From Anaerolineae bacterium (lineage in GTDB: Bacteria > Chloroflexota > Anaerolineae > B4-G1 > DUEL01), in assembly GCA_016926575.1 (NCBI GenBank), contig JAFGOJ010000091.1, forward strand, positions 1 to 13,498: DNA of 13,498 nucleotides, read 5' to 3'. Made by a program: the position numbers and the translations under genes. Each line of letters starts with the position of its first letter. The first letter of the stretch is position 1. The notes beneath the pieces were generated by a model. That model was not told the origin of the DNA. It worked only from the letters and a program-made list of their open reading frames with translations, and ran no database searches. Below are positions 12,860 to 13,498 of this stretch, piece by piece.

Positions 12860-13498
12860 TTACGGAACGGCCAGCTCTTGCTCAGCCCACTCGGGCGGGT
12901 AGATGATGTGCCCCACGCCATCCATGTACTGGAGGACGGGGAAGATGTAGTAGCCCTCGCCGACCACGGGGTCAGGGGCATCTTCAGGGCTGGAGGTGTA
13001 GTTGCTCATCACGACGCCGTCGGTGTAGCCCCACTCACCGGTCCAGATGTTGTCCTTGACCCAGTTGTAGATGGCCTCGCTCGAAAGCTCACCATACTCC
13101 GCGCAGGCCTGCTCGGCCACGGCGATGAAGAAGTTGGTGCCGTCGTAAGAGAGGCCGGCGGCGGAGGGGCTGGGGGCGATGCCCCAGCGCTCTTCGAAGT
13201 CGACGGCGAACTGGCGCGCCTCGTCGGTGGCCCAACCGGGGATCTGGTCGATCACGTAGTTGGAGGACTCGCCGGTCAGATCGTACCACTCACCGACCCA
13301 GCCCAGGCCGTCGGCGATGATCAGGCTCTCCAGCCCAACCTCGTCGGCCTGCTTGATGAAGGCGGAGAAGGAGGGCGCAGCCGTGCTCGTGCCGGCGATG
13401 ACGGCCGGGTTCAACTCGACGAACCGGTTGAGCAGCGGGTAGAATTCGGTCTGGTCGATGTTGAAGTACTCTTCAGCCACGATCTCCCAGCCAGCATC
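12860..13498 (-). CDS. Substrate-binding protein of a Liv-type ABC importer (5' end outside window)
   Basis: This is the last 212 residues of a type 1 periplasmic binding protein (LivJ/Peripla_BP_6-like). The frame stays open to the window edge, starting DAGWEIVAEEY, so the signal peptide and first lobe lie beyond 13498. The GTG at 13480 is internal and not the start. Visible are the first-lobe segment NPAVIAGTSTAAPSFSAFIK, a second-lobe core with DEARQFAVDFEERWGIAPS, and the helix-strand YDGTNFFIAVAEQA, typical of this fold. The last 60 residues are rich in aromatics (Trp, Tyr), which could help an aromatic cage for a quaternary ammonium ligand, but no ligand residues can be assigned. It is extracytoplasmic and delivers ligand to the LivHM-like permease. 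Stop TAA at 12860. Adjacent ABC genes in the same direction support the call. Confidence 0.88.
   Translation of the reverse strand, partial: DAGWEIVAEEYFNIDQTEFYPLLNRFVELNPAVIAGTSTAAPSFSAFIKQADEVGLESLIIADGLGWVGEWYDLTGESSNYVIDQIPGWATDEARQFAVDFEERWGIAPSPSAAGLSYDGTNFFIAVAEQACAEYGELSSEAIYNWVKDNIWTGEWGYTDGVVMSNYTSSPEDAPDPVVGEGYYIFPVLQYMDGVGHIIYPPEWAEQELAVP

Noticed and set aside
12784..12981. N-terminal extension of the LivG-like protein to 12981
   Set aside because: It overlaps the binding-protein gene, is Ser/Pro/Arg-rich noise, and the ATPase fold starts exactly at the ATG at 12783.

Overview
The window is GC-rich bacterial DNA carrying twelve genes, all on the minus strand and read from right to left. 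It looks like one catabolic locus: an ABC importer of the branched-chain-amino-acid (Liv) type followed by a corrinoid-dependent methyltransferase set of the MttB superfamily. A Chloroflexota-like source is my best guess, from the gene combination and the style of the dispersed intergenic repeats, but no rRNA or other taxonomic marker is present. Other anaerobic, methylamine-using lineages cannot be excluded.

Layout in transcription order. (1) 13498-12860: 3' part of a periplasmic/lipoprotein substrate-binding protein, whose N-terminus lies beyond the window. (2) 12783-9195: two ABC ATPases (LivG- and LivF-like) and two permeases (LivH- and LivM-like), tightly packed. (3) 9101-7692: MttB homologue 3. 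(4) a gap of about 250 bases with a large imperfect inverted repeat of CACAAAG units. (5) 7435-6791: a double-CBS plus ACT-like regulatory protein. (6) 6663-6022: corrinoid protein 2, and 5964-4501: MttB homologue 2. (7) 4478-3837: corrinoid protein 1, and 3820-2303: MttB homologue 1. (8) a perfect palindromic repeat. (9) 2227-221: a hydantoinase/oxoprolinase-family ASKHA ATPase-like protein. (10) 220-1: repeat-rich non-coding DNA.

Working model (inference): the importer brings in a methylated amine such as a betaine, the MttB homologues move its methyl group to the cobalt of the small corrinoid proteins, and a second methyltransferase encoded elsewhere passes it to tetrahydrofolate. None of the three MttB homologues has an in-frame UAG. 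At the position that aligns, from memory of the Methanosarcina sequence, with pyrrolysine they carry Cys, Cys and Leu. Seven of the twelve genes end in TAG, which also argues against pyrrolysine decoding. They therefore belong with the non-pyrrolysine branch, whose characterised members demethylate quaternary amines (glycine betaine, proline betaine, carnitine, gamma-butyrobetaine). The substrate here is unknown. No RamA-type Fe-S activator and no MtgA/MtrH-type methyltransferase is in the window. The hydantoinase-like ATPase and the CBS/ACT protein are the least explained members of the set.
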